A DNA stretch of 64,000 nucleotides from a virus. Positions 15,171 to 24,036 of the stretch are shown here, in pieces. Where the stretch lies: positions 1 through 64,000 of IMG/VR virus record IMGVR_UViG_3300030102_007483. One strand, 5' to 3'. The position numbers and the translations under genes were made by a program. Under the pieces are notes generated by a model, which saw only the letters and a program-made list of their open reading frames with translations, was not told where the DNA came from and made no database searches. Within the stretch, counting starts at the first letter, position 1; each line of letters starts with the position of its first letter.

Positions 15171-15202
15171 CCCCCGGTCGCTTAGGCAATCGGGGGTTTT
15201 TT
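15171..15202 (+). terminator. Intrinsic terminator, probably bidirectional
   Basis: GC-rich stem (cccccg 15171-15176 with cggggg 15191-15196, extended inward with one mismatch), then six T. It lies between convergent genes. The minus-strand copy is followed by CTTTTCTTT, so it may serve the scaffold operon too. Inner core is again of the GTCGC type. Confidence 0.85.
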
Positions 15203-15204
15203 AT

Positions 15205-16143
15205 TTACTGACGAAGAAGAAGTTCTTGTTCGACCATGGCCTGCTTTCGCAGTTGGTCCATCATTTCTTCGAACGACCGTGGATCTCCGCCCTCTGTACC
15301 AGATGCTGTGTCGGGTCCCATGTTCATTAGCTTCATACCTTCGGGTACTGGCTCAGGCTCAGGTTCCGGCTCAGGCTCAGGTTCTGGGGCAGGTGGTGGA
15401 TACAACGCTCGTACCATCTTGACGGCATCTTCGGGAGTCACGTTAGCTCGTGCCAGTTCGCAGAAGCGATCGAACGCGTCGTCGTTTTCGTATACGTCTG
15501 ACGCAGTAGTCGTCAGCCATTTTTCGAGTTGATCGACTTGCAATTCTACTTGGTTGTTTTGGAACTCCTCCAGTTGTTGGTAGACCTCTTGATACTGTCG
15601 CAGTGCTTTGTCCCGCTCTTGTGCGGCCTTTTCGAGCGCGCTTCCATGCGACATCGATGCCTTCTCGTGTGCCTGCTCTGCTTCTCTACGCAAGGTTTGC
15701 AGGGCCGAGTTGTGGGCGATCTTAAGCTCATCGATTTCGCGTTGTTTGGCGACCATAGGATCGATATCGCCGTGCATCCATCGTTGGACCTTGATCTCGT
15801 TCTCTCGAACTGTTTTCATCAGATCATCAACGGCGCGACGTTCCTTAGCAAGTTCTTGAAACTTCGATGTGTATCCACGTTGGTAGTTCTGATACTTGCC
15901 TTGAATACCTTCGATGATCGTGTTTCGAATCGCTGGGTCAAGTTGCTGAACCCATTCTTTCGAGTTCAGATCTTCGATTTCGCCGTTCCACTCGAATACG
16001 GGGGGTGCTTCAACCTCTTCTTCAACTTCGACAGGTGTAGCTTCTACAGTCTCCTGTGGTTCGGCACTCACCTCCACTTCTGCGGCAGGTTCTGCTTCAG
16101 TTGTTTCTGGTGTTTCTACAGCTTCGTTATCTTCGTTGAACAT
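15205..16143 (-). CDS. Scaffold-like protein, 312 aa
   Basis: An acidic, Pro/Glu/Val-rich N-terminus (about 1-50) is followed by a long charged coiled coil (about 95-215, with words such as EKAAQERDKALRQYQEVYQQ) and a run of alternating Pro-Glu near 265-280. The C-terminus is Met/Gln/Glu-rich. This is the usual build of phage scaffolding proteins, which line the procapsid and leave before packaging. The position in the portal-terminase operon agrees. The Pro-Glu run comes from a 6- and 12-base DNA repeat (about 15350-15390) prone to length change. Confidence 0.65.
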   Translation of the reverse strand: MFNEDNEAVETPETTEAEPAAEVEVSAEPQETVEATPVEVEEEVEAPPVFEWNGEIEDLNSKEWVQQLDPAIRNTIIEGIQGKYQNYQRGYTSKFQELAKERRAVDDLMKTVRENEIKVQRWMHGDIDPMVAKQREIDELKIAHNSALQTLRREAEQAHEKASMSHGSALEKAAQERDKALRQYQEVYQQLEEFQNNQVELQVDQLEKWLTTTASDVYENDDAFDRFCELARANVTPEDAVKMVRALYPPPAPEPEPEPEPEPEPVPEGMKLMNMGPDTASGTEGGDPRSFEEMMDQLRKQAMVEQELLLRQ

Positions 16144-16146
16144 GAA

Positions 16147-16644
16147 TTACATTCCTCCTTCTGGTCCCATGGGCGGCATCATTGGAGGCGCGCCCTCAGG
16201 CATCATTCCTTGCGGCTGTTCCGCCATGGGTTGTGGCTTAGGTTGATCTTGTTTACGTGCTGCAATCATTTCAAGTTGCATAAGAACATCAAAGTCAGAC
16301 GCAATCATTTCAGCAAGTTCCTTCGGTGACTTGCCTCGTGTCTTGTCCAGTTCTTGTGCTGCGTCAAAAAGCATTTGAGCCCGCTCTGGCGTCACACCCA
16401 AAGTTTCTACCAGATCTTTGAGTTCGCCACCAGCATCACCGGGAGAATCCATTCCGGACTCTTTGTCGCGACGTTCTAACTCATCGTCGATCACCTTCAG
16501 TGCGTCGGTCGCCTTTTTCCCCGTTTCATCCATCGAGGCTTCACCCTCTGGCATAGGAGGTGCGTCGGCAGGTGCTCCGGGTTCCCCCGCGTACATTCCT
16601 GCTTTGCCGGGAAGGCGCTCACCAGTTTTTGGGTCAGTTGGCAT
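16147..16644 (-). CDS. Hypothetical protein, 165 aa, Pro/Met-rich
   Basis: Residues 1-45 are Pro/Gly-rich, 46-125 helical and charged, and the C-terminus is Met/Pro/Gly-rich (GMMPEGAPPMMPPMG). This combination is frequent in small phage head-module proteins. The gene lies three bases upstream of the scaffold start in the same operon. It could be a scaffold partner or minor head protein, but no family was recognised. Confidence 0.65.
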   Translation of the reverse strand: MPTDPKTGERLPGKAGMYAGEPGAPADAPPMPEGEASMDETGKKATDALKVIDDELERRDKESGMDSPGDAGGELKDLVETLGVTPERAQMLFDAAQELDKTRGKSPKELAEMIASDFDVLMQLEMIAARKQDQPKPQPMAEQPQGMMPEGAPPMMPPMGPEGGM

Positions 16645-16685
16645 GTTGGCTCCGTTTTGATTGTTACCAGTGTGGTGTAACTAAT

Positions 16686-16937
16686 TTATATATTGTTGTT
16701 GTCGATTTCAATCTCTGGGTCAACCAATTCGAAAGTTGCCTTGTGACCAATCGCTAGTATGAATTTATTTGGGAGTGTTCGTCGCTCTCCCGACTCTCTG
16801 TCTTCGTATACAAGACTGTCACGAACGGCGTCTTCTTTTATCTTCCTGAGTATTCTGTCGTTTTTTGTCGCAAGTCGTTTTGCGTATTGTACGAGTTGTC
16901 CGTCTGACAGTAGATTTCGTCTGCTTGGATCTGGCAT
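16686..16937 (-). CDS. Hypothetical protein, 83 aa
   Basis: Two ATGs sit side by side (16940 and 16937). AGGAGG lies three bases before the first and six before the second, so 16937 is preferred. The protein is helical and basic (VQYAKRLATKNDRILRKIKED) with an acidic, strand-like C-terminus. The start overlaps the upstream stop. No family recognised. Confidence 0.6.
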   Translation of the reverse strand: MPDPSRRNLLSDGQLVQYAKRLATKNDRILRKIKEDAVRDSLVYEDRESGERRTLPNKFILAIGHKATFELVDPEIEIDNNNI

Positions 16938-17398
16938 CATTTACCTCCTACAAGTTCCGCTGCGCTTTTTGTTTGTTTCCGACCTTCAGCGTTTAAACGC
17001 TTGTTTTCGGCGCTGACCTCTTTGAGAATTTTGTCGTTGAGGCTTTTTGCTTTTTTGCGTTTCCAACTGTTGTGCCGGATTGTATCAAGTCGTTCAGATC
17101 GTTGTGCGAGAGTTTCCTCTTGAATGTTTACCCGTTTACCGGGGAACCGCTCTTCGATGGTCGCGATGCATCGATCGTAGTCCTCTTTGGTTTCGGCTTT
17201 GCCCAGCACACCAAAGTCGACGGCGGCGAAAGATCCGGGGCCTTGTCCATGGATAGCGTATCGGAGTCCACGGAAACTCATCTTGCGTTTGCTGCCGCAC
17301 TCGGGGCAATCGTCGGGTCCATCTGCTCGCTTGTAGATTGCTTCCTCCTCAAAGAAGTCGCAACCAGTGCATTCGAGGTTGTTCATTATGAGGCTCAT
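16937..17398 (-). CDS. Zinc-ribbon head-module protein, 153 aa
   Basis: C10-x2-C13 and C31-x2-C34 form one N-terminal zinc ribbon (residues 8-38). A basic helical second half with many Arg/Lys (RHNSWKRKKAKSLNDKILKE) follows. Such ribbon-plus-helix proteins are common between scaffold and portal in phage head modules, with unproven role. The ATG overlaps the upstream TGA (ATGA). Confidence 0.7.
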   Translation of the reverse strand: MSLIMNNLECTGCDFFEEEAIYKRADGPDDCPECGSKRKMSFRGLRYAIHGQGPGSFAAVDFGVLGKAETKEDYDRCIATIEERFPGKRVNIQEETLAQRSERLDTIRHNSWKRKKAKSLNDKILKEVSAENKRLNAEGRKQTKSAAELVGGK

Positions 17399-18261
17399 GA
17401 TTCCTCAGGGTTTGTAAGTTCATCCGCACTGTCTAAGATACCAGCCAGACGGAGACGCTCGATTGTTGAAGACATATCAAAAAACGGTGGAATTTCAAAA
17501 GGTTCCACAGGAGCAAATCTCTCTGTTGGTTCCTCGTTCTGCCCTCGGTACTTTTGTTGATCGCCCGACCTTATATAAAATACTGCGCCGTCCTGATAGA
17601 CCTCTTTTTCGTATTCCTCGCCGTCTTTAGTTACGTAGTCGACTGATCTTGGTTTTTGATTTGCATATTTCTCGTTGTAATTCTTTTCGGCTGCGTCTTC
17701 CGCCGCAAGTTTGAGTGCGTTGGGGTCAGGGTCATTTACGACATCTTCGGGCAAAAACTGTTTGTAGATTTCTTCGTTTTCTTCCGCAAAGCTTTTACTT
17801 TTTTGTGGGTCCCCATCGCCATCGCCGCCATCGCCGCCATCGCCGCCATCTTCTGTTCCCGGTCCAGATCGACGACGATTTTCCTCGTCTCGCTTCCTGC
17901 CTGCGCGACGTTGTCGAGCCAAATCCAAAGCTTGATTCGTGCTGCCAATTTTGCCGACTGCCGACAAGAGAGCCCCTTGATCCGCTGGATCGTCGCGTTC
18001 TTCGTCAGTGTCTAAGTCAAAAGTAGCAGATTTTTCTTCTGGGTCTTTGTCTGCATCCAGATCGACTCCGGCGGGGCTGTCCGTACGCAATGGAGTTGCG
18101 TATCCCTCCTTGAATACGCCAGCGGCCTCAGCTTGTTTTTTCATCAATTCAGCCGATCGTTGTGCGACGCTTTTTTGTTTTTCGTCAATCAACTTCTTTG
18201 ACTCATCTCCAGCCTGTGGCTCTGACTGCCGCATGCCCAATTTAATATCTTCTAAGTTCAT
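17395..18261 (-). CDS. Hypothetical protein, 288 aa, low-complexity
   Basis: A hydrophilic protein with a helical N-terminal 55 residues, an acidic middle containing a GDGGDGGDGGDGDGDP run near 145, and a C-terminal part with strands (VYQDGAVFYIRSGDQQKYRG). The Gly-Asp run is encoded by a 9-base repeat at about 17813-17850. No family was recognised. It sits in the head operon, so a virion or assembly role is likely. Confidence 0.65.
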   Translation of the reverse strand: MNLEDIKLGMRQSEPQAGDESKKLIDEKQKSVAQRSAELMKKQAEAAGVFKEGYATPLRTDSPAGVDLDADKDPEEKSATFDLDTDEERDDPADQGALLSAVGKIGSTNQALDLARQRRAGRKRDEENRRRSGPGTEDGGDGGDGGDGDGDPQKSKSFAEENEEIYKQFLPEDVVNDPDPNALKLAAEDAAEKNYNEKYANQKPRSVDYVTKDGEEYEKEVYQDGAVFYIRSGDQQKYRGQNEEPTERFAPVEPFEIPPFFDMSSTIERLRLAGILDSADELTNPEES

Positions 18262-18530
18262 TACGCTTTCCTACTTTTTACTGCCGCTGCTAATTTTTGT
18301 CGCTTGGCCTTTTTCCTGTACTTGGCGAATTGCTTGCCTTCCTTGGTTGCCTTGCGTTTGGCTCTTGTGTCTGCTCTAGTTTCCGCTGGTGAGTCATCTG
18401 CATGATCGGCGGCAGGCTTGTACCTCTCACCAGTCGCGTCAGGTCCCTGTGTGCTGGGCTTACCCGACTTTGTGCGCCAATCTTCTCCCGTCCACTGTTT
18501 TAGAGACTTTTGTGACTTAGCTAATGCCAT
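18261..18530 (-). CDS. Small basic protein, DUF5872-like, 89 aa
   Basis: The start MALAKSQKSLKQWTGEDWRT and the following T-K-S-G-K-P-S motif resemble what I recall of the DUF5872 family, found in phages and giant viruses, with no assigned function. The C-terminus is a Lys/Arg-rich helix. The start at 18530 coincides with the last stop base of the upstream gene. Three such small basic proteins lie in a row here. Confidence 0.6.
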   Translation of the reverse strand: MALAKSQKSLKQWTGEDWRTKSGKPSTQGPDATGERYKPAADHADDSPAETRADTRAKRKATKEGKQFAKYRKKAKRQKLAAAVKSRKA

Positions 18531-18769
18531 CAGCTTGTGTATCCCCCGCCAGCTTTCTTGTATGCCTTGGCAAGCATCTGTGCCTTGCGCGCGGACCATT
18601 GACCCGGACGACCGCCCTTGCCGCCAGCCTTAATGCGATTGAAGATTCGTTTACGCATAGTCGGCTTGGTGTAGTTACCTGCCTCGTTAACGCGGCTCTT
18701 GCTCTTCCGTCCTTTGATGGCTTTACGCAATTTCGACCGTTTTGCTTTTCGTTTATATGCCATTACCAT
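18530..18769 (-). CDS. Small basic protein, 79 aa
   Basis: Very basic, with the words TKPTMRKRIFNRIKAGGKGG and PGQWSARKAQMLAKAYKKAG. I recognise this word pattern from small proteins that recur in environmental phage genomes, sometimes fused to the type encoded just downstream. The function is unknown. Nucleic-acid or capsid-interior binding would fit the charge, which is inference. Confidence 0.7.
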   Translation of the reverse strand: MVMAYKRKAKRSKLRKAIKGRKSKSRVNEAGNYTKPTMRKRIFNRIKAGGKGGRPGQWSARKAQMLAKAYKKAGGGYTS

Positions 18770-19071
18770 TTCACCTTGTCGGCCCAGTAGGCCGCGCTCA
18801 TTTTGCCCTTAGCAATATTCTTGCGATGACGATCCTTAAAACTCTTTCGTTTTTTCTTCATCCGATCGCTCTCACCCTTCTTGGGCTTGCCTGCGGTGCT
18901 CGCCCCTTGCTCACCAAACCGAATGAGTTTGAGTCGACTGCCTTCTTGCGCCAGTACAATATGACTTTTCTTGGGATGATCAGGCGTGCGTTTAGGTATG
19001 TTTACGCCCTTGAGCCTATGTTTTTTGAGTAAAGCTGCTTTGCGGAGTTTGTCTCTTTTCGATAGCGCCAC
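18763..19071 (-). CDS. Small basic protein, 102 aa
   Basis: The middle reads DHPKKSHIVLAQEGSRLKLI followed by R-F-G-E-Q-G, and the end reads HRKNIAKGKMSAAYWADKVK. This is a distinctive pattern shared by small phage proteins that I have seen annotated only as domains of unknown function. Overlaps the next gene by seven bases. It forms a trio of Lys-rich proteins between portal and scaffold. Confidence 0.7.
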   Translation of the reverse strand: MALSKRDKLRKAALLKKHRLKGVNIPKRTPDHPKKSHIVLAQEGSRLKLIRFGEQGASTAGKPKKGESDRMKKKRKSFKDRHRKNIAKGKMSAAYWADKVKW

Positions 19072-19080
19072 AAATCACCT

Positions 19081-20865
19081 CTATGCTTCACCGCGAATCG
19101 GCGAACCGCCGCCGCCCGGTAACGCGTCTTCCATTAGTTCCTCCGCTCCCGGTATAGGTTGCCCCATTTGTTCCGCAAACTTAGCCGCCTCCTCAGGCGG
19201 TAAATTTCTTAGCATAGCCTCAACCTCTTTGGCTTGATTTGCGGCTAACTGTGGTGCGCCACCGGCAGCACCTCCAAGCTTGGATTGTGCTTCGAGTTGA
19301 GCCGCGATTTGTTGTTGCTCTGCGGCCTGTTGCTTCGCCTGAAGAATATCCTCTTCTGGGATGAGAATACGATTGGGAAGTCCCATGTTGGACAGTATTT
19401 CTTCTGTGAGACGTCGAACGTTTACGTTTTCGTTTTGAGACAAGAATGGCAACATTTGAATCAGCGTTTCTGCCATCATGCCGGGGTTGCGTCTGATGGG
19501 GTTGTAGCTGACAATCTCGAAGTCAACATCGACATCGACCAAATCTTTGTGGCTCAACTCTTGCCACTTTGTCGATCCTGCAATTCGTACAAGACGATTT
19601 GTTTTCATGTACTTCTTACACAGATAGAATGCCTTCTTGGCTACGTCCTCCAAGGCGTCGTTTAGATGACCCTCTCGCGTGGCAAGACGAGTTCTAAGTT
19701 GGGCGTCAATGATCGCCATTTCGGTGGCGGTACGAGCACCTGCAACCTGCCCTCGAGCCGCTTCTGCAAGTGCAGAAATGAATGCCGCATCTTCTTCTTG
19801 TCGAGCGATGAACTCTTTTACTCCGTTTGGTGCCGCAGGCACTGGCATCTCGTAAAATAGCGTAGCGAGACTCCGAAGTGCCTCACTGTTGGACGGGTTG
19901 ACACCGACAAACGATCCAGCAGAGGCTTCTACTGCCTTGTTGAGGTCTTCTTCAGTTACTCGACCAGAGTCATACATGACACGAGGTACCTGCAGATAGG
20001 TAATCTGCTTCATGTGTGTCAGAAGATCGTTGATAGTTTCTTGTTGTCGCAGAACCAATTGAACTTCGCTCATACCCAGACAGTCAATACCTGACTGGTT
20101 GAGTGAGAACATGCTGTAAGGGATGTAATCAATCTTATCTTCAAACACTACTGCGTCAGCTTGCTTGATGTAGTGCTGCATCAGGCCGCGCTCACGATCG
20201 TAGTATTCGTACACAGTCACCCATTTGAATGCGTCACGAACCTGATCGGTAGAACTCTTTACGTTTTCGTCCAAAAGCCACTTCGGGTATCGATCAGGCT
20301 TTACCTCTTTGATTAGCTCGGACTTGTATTGTCCTGACTTCACTCGAGCCTTGAACTCATCGAACGAAATGACGGTAGCTTCGATCCAGTATCGAATGTC
20401 GTCTGTGTCACGAACGGTAAGGTCAAAGAAAACACTTGATGGGTTTACCGCTCGAATGATCGGTATATCTTTTTTTGCGTCCCACCCAGTCTTGAAGATT
20501 CCTCTCTTGCACAACACAGCGTCAATCAAAGCGGTTGCTGCCTTGCGTCGAAACTTATTTGCGTCAAACACGTAATCAATGAGACCAGTCACGGAGGGGG
20601 CGGCGTCTTGAGACTTGGGCGTCCGTGCCATGGCTCCTACAGATGGATTCGGTCCCAACAAGGAACTGATAGCCGTATCTGCAATCGCGTAGATGATGTT
20701 CTTCGAGCACAAGAATGAATGTTGATTCATTCCCGAAAGGTCACTATCCGAGGTAGTAAAAAACTTGCCTCGATAAAACCTTCGAGCTTTGTCGAAGTCC
20801 TTCTTCTCTGAACGCTTGTAGTGGTCCAGATGACGATCAATAAGTTTTGAGAGTTTCATTGTCAT
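19081..20865 (-). CDS. Portal protein, 594 aa
   Basis: Size, position beside the terminase, and layout fit a portal: a helical N-terminal wing, an alpha/beta core with the strands around PIIRAVNPSSVFFDLTVRD and YIPYSMFSLNQSG, then a long helical clip/stem region (QQETINDLLTHMKQI) and a Gln/Ala-rich C-terminus. Twelve copies would form the DNA channel at one vertex and dock terminase and tail. ATG 20865 is followed by another ATG two codons later, and neither has a strong binding site. Confidence 0.8.
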   Translation of the reverse strand: MTMKLSKLIDRHLDHYKRSEKKDFDKARRFYRGKFFTTSDSDLSGMNQHSFLCSKNIIYAIADTAISSLLGPNPSVGAMARTPKSQDAAPSVTGLIDYVFDANKFRRKAATALIDAVLCKRGIFKTGWDAKKDIPIIRAVNPSSVFFDLTVRDTDDIRYWIEATVISFDEFKARVKSGQYKSELIKEVKPDRYPKWLLDENVKSSTDQVRDAFKWVTVYEYYDRERGLMQHYIKQADAVVFEDKIDYIPYSMFSLNQSGIDCLGMSEVQLVLRQQETINDLLTHMKQITYLQVPRVMYDSGRVTEEDLNKAVEASAGSFVGVNPSNSEALRSLATLFYEMPVPAAPNGVKEFIARQEEDAAFISALAEAARGQVAGARTATEMAIIDAQLRTRLATREGHLNDALEDVAKKAFYLCKKYMKTNRLVRIAGSTKWQELSHKDLVDVDVDFEIVSYNPIRRNPGMMAETLIQMLPFLSQNENVNVRRLTEEILSNMGLPNRILIPEEDILQAKQQAAEQQQIAAQLEAQSKLGGAAGGAPQLAANQAKEVEAMLRNLPPEEAAKFAEQMGQPIPGAEELMEDALPGGGGSPIRGEA

Positions 20866-20871
20866 GATGAT

Positions 20872-21111
20872 CTACTTTTTAAACATCGCCTGAACTTTCT
20901 TCTTTTTCTCTTCTGAGGCTTTCTTGTCTTCGGCGAGGGCCTTTTTTTGATCCTCAGGAGACATTGCCTTAATTTCTTCCTCTCGTTTTTTCTTCTCCTC
21001 AGCCGCACCTTTTTTTGCGGCTGCCATCCGTGATTCAAAATCATCAGATCCGGCCATCCTGACCTTTTTTTCTGATGCCTTTTTTGCTTGGTCGTAGTCT
21101 GTGTCTGCCAT
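20872..21111 (-). CDS. Lys/Glu-rich coiled-coil protein, 79 aa
   Basis: Nearly all residues are Lys, Glu, Ala or Asp (EEKKKREEEIKAMSPEDQKK), predicting one long charged helix. It lies between terminase and portal with two- and six-base gaps. No family recognised. It could be a small assembly cofactor or a terminase-linked coil. Start chosen at MADTDYDQAKK just after the terminase stop. Confidence 0.6.
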   Translation of the reverse strand: MADTDYDQAKKASEKKVRMAGSDDFESRMAAAKKGAAEEKKKREEEIKAMSPEDQKKALAEDKKASEEKKKKVQAMFKK

Positions 21112-21113
21112 TT

Positions 21114-22778
21114 TTAATCCCAAATGTTTGATGCGGGTTGATAAAGAGATCGAGCGGCACGTCGCTTCGTTGCTTTGTGGCGATCAAGTTGTTGAATAGT
21201 AACGTGTCCCGGTAGGTAATCTGATTCTACTGAAACTGCAGCATTAGTAAAGTGTCTGCGCGAAAGAATATCAGCGGCCATAACGGCTGTACGTGCCCGG
21301 TCAAAGTGGTGAACTGTGCCGTCGTCGCCTCGAACACGTTTTTTTCGGGTGCCGTCATAGTTCAACAATTGATGCAGCATACCACGACTTCGTATTTGTA
21401 GTTCGTGTTGTCGTAGCATTTGTACCAGACGTGCCTCAGACTCTTGAAGACGTTTGCTGGTCGCGTACCATCCGGGGTGATTCCTGTCCGTCCACAGAAG
21501 GTTTCTTGTCCCTTGATCTTTTAGTATCGCAATGCAAGCAGTGGCGTTGGATTCGACTGCCAGTAATGCGCCAAGGTATCTTTTTTGTACCGTCTTCAAT
21601 CGTTGCGCAAATCGATCGGGTGATTCTCGATCCTCCCAAAACGCAATCTCTCGCCATTCGAGGGCGTCCCAGACTGTGAGCGCCGACTTGTCACCAGTGC
21701 TCCCAAATCCTGCGGGGTCTGCGGTAATCAGATACTTGTGACCCGGTTTTGGTCCTTCAAACTCATGACAAGCATATCGTCCCAAACTCGGATCCTGCTT
21801 GGCTCGCTCCAGAGATGGTTTTAGTATCTCTGCAGGCATCACGGGATTGGTTGTTCCCAGCCATCCATCGTACGCATCCGATGGGTACTTGCAGGAAAAA
21901 AGACGAGTGTCTCCAACAAACTCAGTGTTCAAGCCTCGTCTACGAAAGGCTAGATTGTACGCTGACATGCCATCGTGGCGTGACATGTACTCTCGCTCTG
22001 GTTGTGTTGGTTTGAAGGAGTCATCAAGTTCTCTGCAGCTTTCGTCCTCCCACCATTCTAGAAACAGTGGGTGGAATCGACTGGATCCCTCCAAGGCCGA
22101 ACGCCACATTTGTTCGTGATGAGATCCTGCTCGTCCCGGAGTTGACTCGAGAATAACCTTTGCGTTTGGTCGTTTGTTTACAGTCGGGAAGATGTTGATT
22201 GCAGCTTTGCGTTGCCACTGAGCTTCACCGAACTCGGTGATTACGAGTCGGTCAATCGATCGACCAATCGCAGGAGACCGGCCGCCTGCCGTCAATACCT
22301 TGATGCCTCCTCCATGAACGAACTGCATCTGCGTTGCGCCTGCCTTCCTACCCGGAGCCAGTGGCATGCGAACATCTTTTGGTAGACGATTGTAGGCAAA
22401 AAGTATTCGCTCGAAAATATCTTCGGCGGTGTCCTGTCGTTCTGCGATGAGCAATCCTTTGACACCACTCAGATACATGCAGTCTCTCAAAAGAAGCATG
22501 ACAGACACCGTCGTAATTTTTGCCTGACGGAACTTGTTGACCATGATCCATCTGTTTTCATCGTAGGCTTTCAACAGTTTTTTCTGCGTATGTGTGGGCT
22601 CCATGTACCCCGTTGACTCGTCTTCGCGGACAATCTGACACATAGATACAAAAGCGTCAGGCGTAGCGAACAAAGCTTTTACCTTGCCTTCATGTATGCC
22701 GGGTGCGCTGGCAAACTCTGCACCACTCGTTGTGGTGTCATTTTTATTCTTGTTGGTTTGTTTTCGCGATGTTGCCAT
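21114..22778 (-). CDS. terL: Terminase large subunit, 554 aa
   Basis: The packaging motor ATPase-nuclease is recognisable by its layout. A Q-motif-like N-terminus precedes a degenerate Walker A (KFRQAKITT, near residue 81), and a Walker B-like strand ends in RLVITEFGEAQ with the catalytic acid near 188. The RNase H-like nuclease has D353 in ITADPAGFGSTGDKSALTVWD, an acidic residue in LLAVESNATA, and the C-terminal D in HHFDRARTAVMAADIL. The Walker A lacks the usual Gly-Lys-Thr, as often seen in terminases. It heads the leftward head operon. No small subunit was recognised. Confidence 0.88.
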   Translation of the reverse strand: MATSRKQTNKNKNDTTTSGAEFASAPGIHEGKVKALFATPDAFVSMCQIVREDESTGYMEPTHTQKKLLKAYDENRWIMVNKFRQAKITTVSVMLLLRDCMYLSGVKGLLIAERQDTAEDIFERILFAYNRLPKDVRMPLAPGRKAGATQMQFVHGGGIKVLTAGGRSPAIGRSIDRLVITEFGEAQWQRKAAINIFPTVNKRPNAKVILESTPGRAGSHHEQMWRSALEGSSRFHPLFLEWWEDESCRELDDSFKPTQPEREYMSRHDGMSAYNLAFRRRGLNTEFVGDTRLFSCKYPSDAYDGWLGTTNPVMPAEILKPSLERAKQDPSLGRYACHEFEGPKPGHKYLITADPAGFGSTGDKSALTVWDALEWREIAFWEDRESPDRFAQRLKTVQKRYLGALLAVESNATACIAILKDQGTRNLLWTDRNHPGWYATSKRLQESEARLVQMLRQHELQIRSRGMLHQLLNYDGTRKKRVRGDDGTVHHFDRARTAVMAADILSRRHFTNAAVSVESDYLPGHVTIQQLDRHKATKRRAARSLYQPASNIWD

Positions 22779-22969
22779 AACGGTAACTGTATCACTGTTT
22801 ATGGTTGAGAAAATTTTTATGATTAAAAAACAGGGCCTTGCAGCTTTTTCACGCGTGATGTATACACATATTGCACCCAGATAGATGTGTCAGGTAGCCG
22901 CTACGGTCTGACGTAAGCATCGCGGGCAGGCGAGACAAACGTTTTTTAACCCCTCTCTGTGAGAACAAA
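22779..22969. promoter_or_regulatory. Divergent intergenic region with two adjacent palindromes
   Basis: Between terminase (leftward) and capsid (rightward) lie two perfect palindromes end to end: TCACGCGTGA (22849-22858) and TGTATACA (22859-22866). An AT-rich stretch 22808-22830 lies nearby. Together they look like an operator-promoter that could control both halves of the head module. No firm -35/-10 pair could be assigned. Confidence 0.45.
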
Positions 22970-24025
22970 ATGGCTATCAGTACTGAATTGCTGAACACCA
23001 CGTTCGCCGATCTGCGCGGACCTCTGGTAAATTCCTTTGTTCGTAGCAACGAGTTGTTCGAAGCACTCAATGCCAAGGCTCGCATGCCAATGGAAGGCGG
23101 AACGAAGATTGAACGTTCCTTCTCCGGTGGTGCGCCTGCCAAGGGTGTTGGTGTCTACGTGGGCGACGAGCTACTGAACATGACCCGACGTCAACAAATC
23201 CGTAAGTTTGAAGTTGAGCCCCACCGCTTGGTTATGGCTGTCAACATTCCTAAGAAGGAACTCAACCAAAACAGCGGAAAGCTCGCCATCATGCGGCTGA
23301 TTGAAGAGTACCCACAAACCTCTATGGAGGCCATGAAGGCAGACTTGAACAAGTACTTCCTGACTGGTGCCAGCCGTGGTTTGGCGTTCGCTTCTTCCGA
23401 ACTCTTTGGACTTCAGACCTTCAACGGTCAGTTCTCCTCTGGTATTGGAACTGGTGTAACCAACGGTCTTCTGGATTTTGTCGCACCTGCATCGCAGACT
23501 GATAAAGTGCAGAGTGTGACGAAGAGCAGCAGCTACTTCCACTTCAACCAATTCAACGACATCTCATCGTTCGGTGCTAACGGTATTACGCAACTGCGTA
23601 AGACCTATCGTCAGTGCTCGCACTTTGCTGGTGGCGTAGGCAAGGGTCCTGATCTTGTGATCATGGATGACGACACCTACACCAACTTCGAAGATGCTCG
23701 CCGCGATAACGTTCGTGTCACCCTCGTTGATGACAAGATTGACAAGAGCAACACCTTGGGTCTTTCCATGGGTCTTGCTTCGGTCACGTCTTCCATCGAC
23801 TTGGACCGTACTGACTCGACGTTCTCTGGCGTAGCTTCGGACGGTATCACCTACATGCTCAACACTGACTTCATTGAGTTCCCGATGCTCGAAGCACCGA
23901 ACATCAGTGAGTTCAAGGAGCGAGTTGGTGATCAAGATGTCGTAACTGCAATCTTCGCAATGCAAGGAAACATTATCTGCACCAAGCTCGTGGCGCAGGG
24001 AGTGGTTTCTGGCGGCGCGGTCTAA
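22970..24025 (+). CDS. Major capsid protein, 351 aa
   Basis: The length and layout fit an HK97-fold coat protein: an N-terminal arm, a possible E-loop around EGGTKIERSFSGGAPAKGV, a spine-helix segment (RLIEEYPQTSMEAMKADLN), and beta-rich P and A domains. The residues are Ala/Thr/Gly-balanced with no cysteine cluster. It would build the icosahedral head. The context supports this: divergent from terminase and followed at once by a decoration-like protein. The exact family was not identified. Confidence 0.82.
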   Translation: MAISTELLNTTFADLRGPLVNSFVRSNELFEALNAKARMPMEGGTKIERSFSGGAPAKGVGVYVGDELLNMTRRQQIRKFEVEPHRLVMAVNIPKKELNQNSGKLAIMRLIEEYPQTSMEAMKADLNKYFLTGASRGLAFASSELFGLQTFNGQFSSGIGTGVTNGLLDFVAPASQTDKVQSVTKSSSYFHFNQFNDISSFGANGITQLRKTYRQCSHFAGGVGKGPDLVIMDDDTYTNFEDARRDNVRVTLVDDKIDKSNTLGLSMGLASVTSSIDLDRTDSTFSGVASDGITYMLNTDFIEFPMLEAPNISEFKERVGDQDVVTAIFAMQGNIICTKLVAQGVVSGGAV

Positions 24026-24036
24026 GGAGGTACATC

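Noticed and set aside
15529-16329. 266-codon rightward ORF opposite the scaffold-like gene
   Set aside because: It mirrors the acidic, coiled-coil scaffold frame, giving Leu/Phe/Cys/His-rich nonsense. The leftward frame has operon context and a sensible composition.
17736-17948. 70-codon leftward ORF with Met-Ala-Ala repeats
   Set aside because: It is a frame-shifted reading of the 9-base repeat that encodes the Gly-Asp run of the 288-residue protein.
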